This document shows positions 6,922 through 8,081 of a DNA stretch of 8,081 nucleotides, piece by piece. Each line of letters starts with the position of its first letter. Position 1 is the first letter of the stretch. Origin of the DNA: an uncultured Pseudomonadota bacterium (GTDB lineage: Bacteria; Pseudomonadota; Gammaproteobacteria; Steroidobacterales; Steroidobacteraceae); assembly GCA_903890265.1 (NCBI GenBank), contig CAITAM010000581.1:1-8081 (forward strand). Direction: 5' to 3'. The position numbers were made by a program, and so were the translations under genes. A model generated the notes under the pieces. It saw only the letters and a list, made by a program, of their open reading frames with translations. It was not told where the DNA came from and searched no databases.

Positions 6922-6941
6922 CGCCGGCGGAAGCGCCGGCG
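6922..6941 (-). repeat. Perfect 8-bp stem-loop in the fur leader
   Basis: The self-complementary octamer CGCCGGCG occurs at 6922-6929 and again at 6934-6941, separated by GAAG. RNA from either strand could fold into an eight-pair, all-G/C hairpin with a four-base loop. In the fur transcript it would lie between the predicted promoter (near 6964) and the Shine-Dalgarno sequence (6905-6909), 12 bases before the latter. No T-run follows in either direction, so it is not an intrinsic terminator. It could affect fur mRNA stability or translation, or reflect G+C-rich composition. Confidence 0.5.
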
Positions 6942-6951
6942 ACTTTGCGGT

Positions 6952-6969
6952 TACAATGCCCGCATTATC
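6952..6969. promoter_or_regulatory. Overlapping divergent -10 elements for bamE and fur, with a Fur-box-like repeat
   Basis: On the plus strand TACAAT (6952-6957) is a five-of-six -10 match directed at bamE. On the minus strand GATAAT (6964-6969) is a five-of-six match directed at fur. Neither has a recognisable -35. Read on the minus strand, GATAATG-4 bases-CATTGTA resembles the Fur box GATAATG-5 bases-CATTATC, with one base missing in the centre and an imperfect right arm. Binding here could repress both genes together. The -10 calls are moderately supported and the Fur box weakly. Confidence 0.4.
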
Positions 6970-6974
6970 TACCG

Positions 6975-6988
6975 TCCGACCGGTCGGA
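6975..6988. repeat. Perfect 14-base palindrome between fur and bamE
   Basis: TCCGACCGGTCGGA is a perfect dyad. The flanking bases extend it imperfectly (ACCG before, GGT after), giving about 21 bases of symmetry if one base is skipped. It covers the spacer and -35 zone expected for the fur -10 element, and lies just downstream of the expected bamE transcription start. That is a plausible operator position for both genes. I do not recognise the motif as the site of a known regulator. It could equally form a seven-pair hairpin in the bamE leader. Confidence 0.45.
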
Positions 6989-7046
6989 GGTACTGCGCGC
7001 CCGCGCAGCCGCCCGGGCGCACTCCCACGAGGAATGTCGAAGCCCC

Positions 7047-7436
7047 ATGAATCGCCCGCCAGAGTTCGTTCGTCCGGTCCTTCGCGGCCTGCGCCTCGCC
7101 CTCGCCGCAACGCTCGGCCTCGCCGCCCTGCCGCTCGGCGGCTGCATCTACCGGATCAACATCCACCAGGGCAACTTCCTCGAAGCGAAGACGCTCGATC
7201 AGCTCGCGCCCGGCATGACCCGGGCCCAGGTCCGGTTCCTGCTCGGCACGCCGATGGTCGCGGACGAGTTTTCGCCCAACCGCTGGGATTACTTCTACTA
7301 CTTCAAGGACGGCAAGACGCGCCACGAGGAGCGGCGCCACGTGATCGTCTATTTCGAGGACGAGAAGGTGGCGAAGATCGAACGGCCGGACGGCGAATTC
7401 CGCACCCTGCCGAAGCCCGCGACCCCGGGCGCCTGA
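7047..7436 (+). CDS. bamE: BamE (SmpA/OmlA), lipoprotein of the outer-membrane BAM complex
   Basis: Small outer-membrane lipoprotein that stabilises the BamA-BamD assembly inserting beta-barrel proteins. The 129-residue product has a lipoprotein signal: basic residues to R16, a hydrophobic stretch at 17-30, and the lipobox L30-G31-G32-C33, giving Cys33 as the lipidated residue. Residue +2 is Ile, not Asp, consistent with sorting to the outer membrane. The mature part begins IYRINIHQGN, followed by LDQLAPGMTRAQVRFLLGTPMV (50-71) and WDYFYYF (80-86), the SmpA/OmlA domain pattern. The start is set by the signal peptide. The nearest ribosome-site-like sequence, GAGGA (7029-7033), is 13 bases away, which is long, and an out-of-frame ATG follows it directly. 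The gene is divergent from fur and ends nine bases before the convergent efflux-channel gene. Confidence 0.95.
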   Translation: MNRPPEFVRPVLRGLRLALAATLGLAALPLGGCIYRINIHQGNFLEAKTLDQLAPGMTRAQVRFLLGTPMVADEFSPNRWDYFYYFKDGKTRHEERRHVIVYFEDEKVAKIERPDGEFRTLPKPATPGA

Positions 7437-7445
7437 CGGCGATCC

Positions 7446-8081
7446 TCAGTTCGCCGCCGCCGGGGCGGTCGGCGGCGCGGGCGGCGCGTAGACGCCGTCC
7501 TCCCAGCCACCGCCGAGCGCGAGGTACAGGCCGATCAGCGCCTGCCGGTGCGTCAGCTCCGCCTGGATCGCGTCCGTTTCCGAGGCGAGCACCTGCCGCT
7601 GCGCGTCGAGGAGTTCCAGAAACCCCGTGACACCGGCGCGAAAGCGCAGCTCGGCGAGCCTGAGCGCCTCGCGCGCCGCATTGACGCGCCGGGCCTCGAT
7701 CGCCACGAGCTCCGCGCTCGTCTGGTAGGCGCTGAGCGCATTCGCCGTATCACCGAGCGCGTTGTTGACGACCCGGCGGTAGCCGATCACCGCCTCGTCG
7801 ACGCGCGCCAGCGCCACGTCGCGGTTGGCGCGCAGCGCGCCACCCGCGTAGAGCGGCAGCAACAGGTTCGGGCCGAGCGAGGCGACCTTCGCGCCGCTGC
7901 CACCGAGCGCGTCCCCGAGGTGCGTGCTGACGGTGCCGAAAATGCCGGTCAGCGAAATGTCCGGGAAGAACTGCGCCCGCGCCACCAGCACGCGGGCGTG
8001 CGCGGCCTTGAGCCGTGCCTCGGCGATGCGCACGTCCGGACGGCGCAGCAGAAGGTCGGAGGGCAGGCCGGCCGGCACCGC
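7446..8081 (-). CDS. C-terminal part of a NodT/TolC-family outer-membrane efflux channel
   Basis: Trimeric outer-membrane channel, the outer part of tripartite RND-type drug or metal efflux pumps. The visible 211 residues are the second half of the protein; the family is usually 450-500 long, and the 5' end lies beyond the right edge. The strongest evidence is VPAGLPSDLLLRRPDV (residues 2-17 of the visible part), the hallmark at the start of the second structural repeat. It is followed by FFPDISLTG (37-45), LPLYAGG, and long Ala/Arg/Glu-rich helices ending in LGGGWEDG. The tail is a short Pro/Ala-rich stretch. In such operons the channel gene usually comes last, after adaptor and pump genes, so those may lie to the right; that is inference. 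The substrate cannot be told from this fragment. It converges on bamE with nine bases between stops and no visible terminator. Confidence 0.9.
   Translation of the reverse strand, partial: AVPAGLPSDLLLRRPDVRIAEARLKAAHARVLVARAQFFPDISLTGIFGTVSTHLGDALGGSGAKVASLGPNLLLPLYAGGALRANRDVALARVDEAVIGYRRVVNNALGDTANALSAYQTSAELVAIEARRVNAAREALRLAELRFRAGVTGFLELLDAQRQVLASETDAIQAELTHRQALIGLYLALGGGWEDGVYAPPAPPTAPAAAN

Noticed and set aside
6898..7110. In-frame upstream extension of fur
   Set aside because: The Fur family start aligns at 6897 with an ideal GGAGG site; the extension would cross the bamE start and the intergenic region and has no similarity to Fur.

Overview
This window is a compact, G+C-rich stretch of proteobacterial housekeeping DNA. 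I think it comes from a gammaproteobacterium of the Xanthomonadales/Nevskiales/Steroidobacter type. DnaK, GrpE, Fur, RecN, NadK and the BamE lipoprotein are all of proteobacterial type. An hrcA-grpE-dnaK heat-shock cluster next to recN, with fur and bamE divergent from each other, resembles the arrangement I recall from Xanthomonas. The taxonomic placement is inference. Eight protein genes fill almost all of the sequence. I see no mobile element, CRISPR array, rRNA or tRNA.

Left block (1-3642, minus strand): hrcA, grpE and dnaK are read right to left, and dnaK runs off the left edge without its C-terminal tail. The gaps on either side of grpE are about 70 bases. Each is spanned by a good match to a sigma-32 heat-shock promoter, with its -35 element at the end of the preceding gene. 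HrcA is the CIRCE-binding repressor, but I find no CIRCE operator anywhere in the block. The sequence therefore suggests that sigma-32 drives grpE and dnaK, and that HrcA acts on targets elsewhere, such as groESL.

Centre (3643-6455): a 241-base divergent region holds a sigma-70-like promoter for hrcA with an A+T-rich leader. It also holds an extended -10 promoter lying very close to the nadK start codon. nadK (NAD kinase) and recN (SMC-like DNA repair ATPase) follow on the plus strand only one base apart, which suggests a coupled operon.

Right block (6456-8081): fur (minus) converges on recN with a 10-base gap and diverges from bamE (plus). The fur-bamE intergenic region (6898-7046) holds overlapping -10-like elements for both directions, a strong hairpin in the fur leader, an imperfect Fur-box-like repeat and a perfect 14-base palindrome. 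bamE converges, with a 9-base gap, on the C-terminal part of a NodT/TolC-type outer-membrane efflux channel gene that enters from the right edge.

I found no undescribed system. The observations worth following are regulatory: the paired sigma-32 promoters without CIRCE, the nadK start, and the fur-bamE intergenic region.
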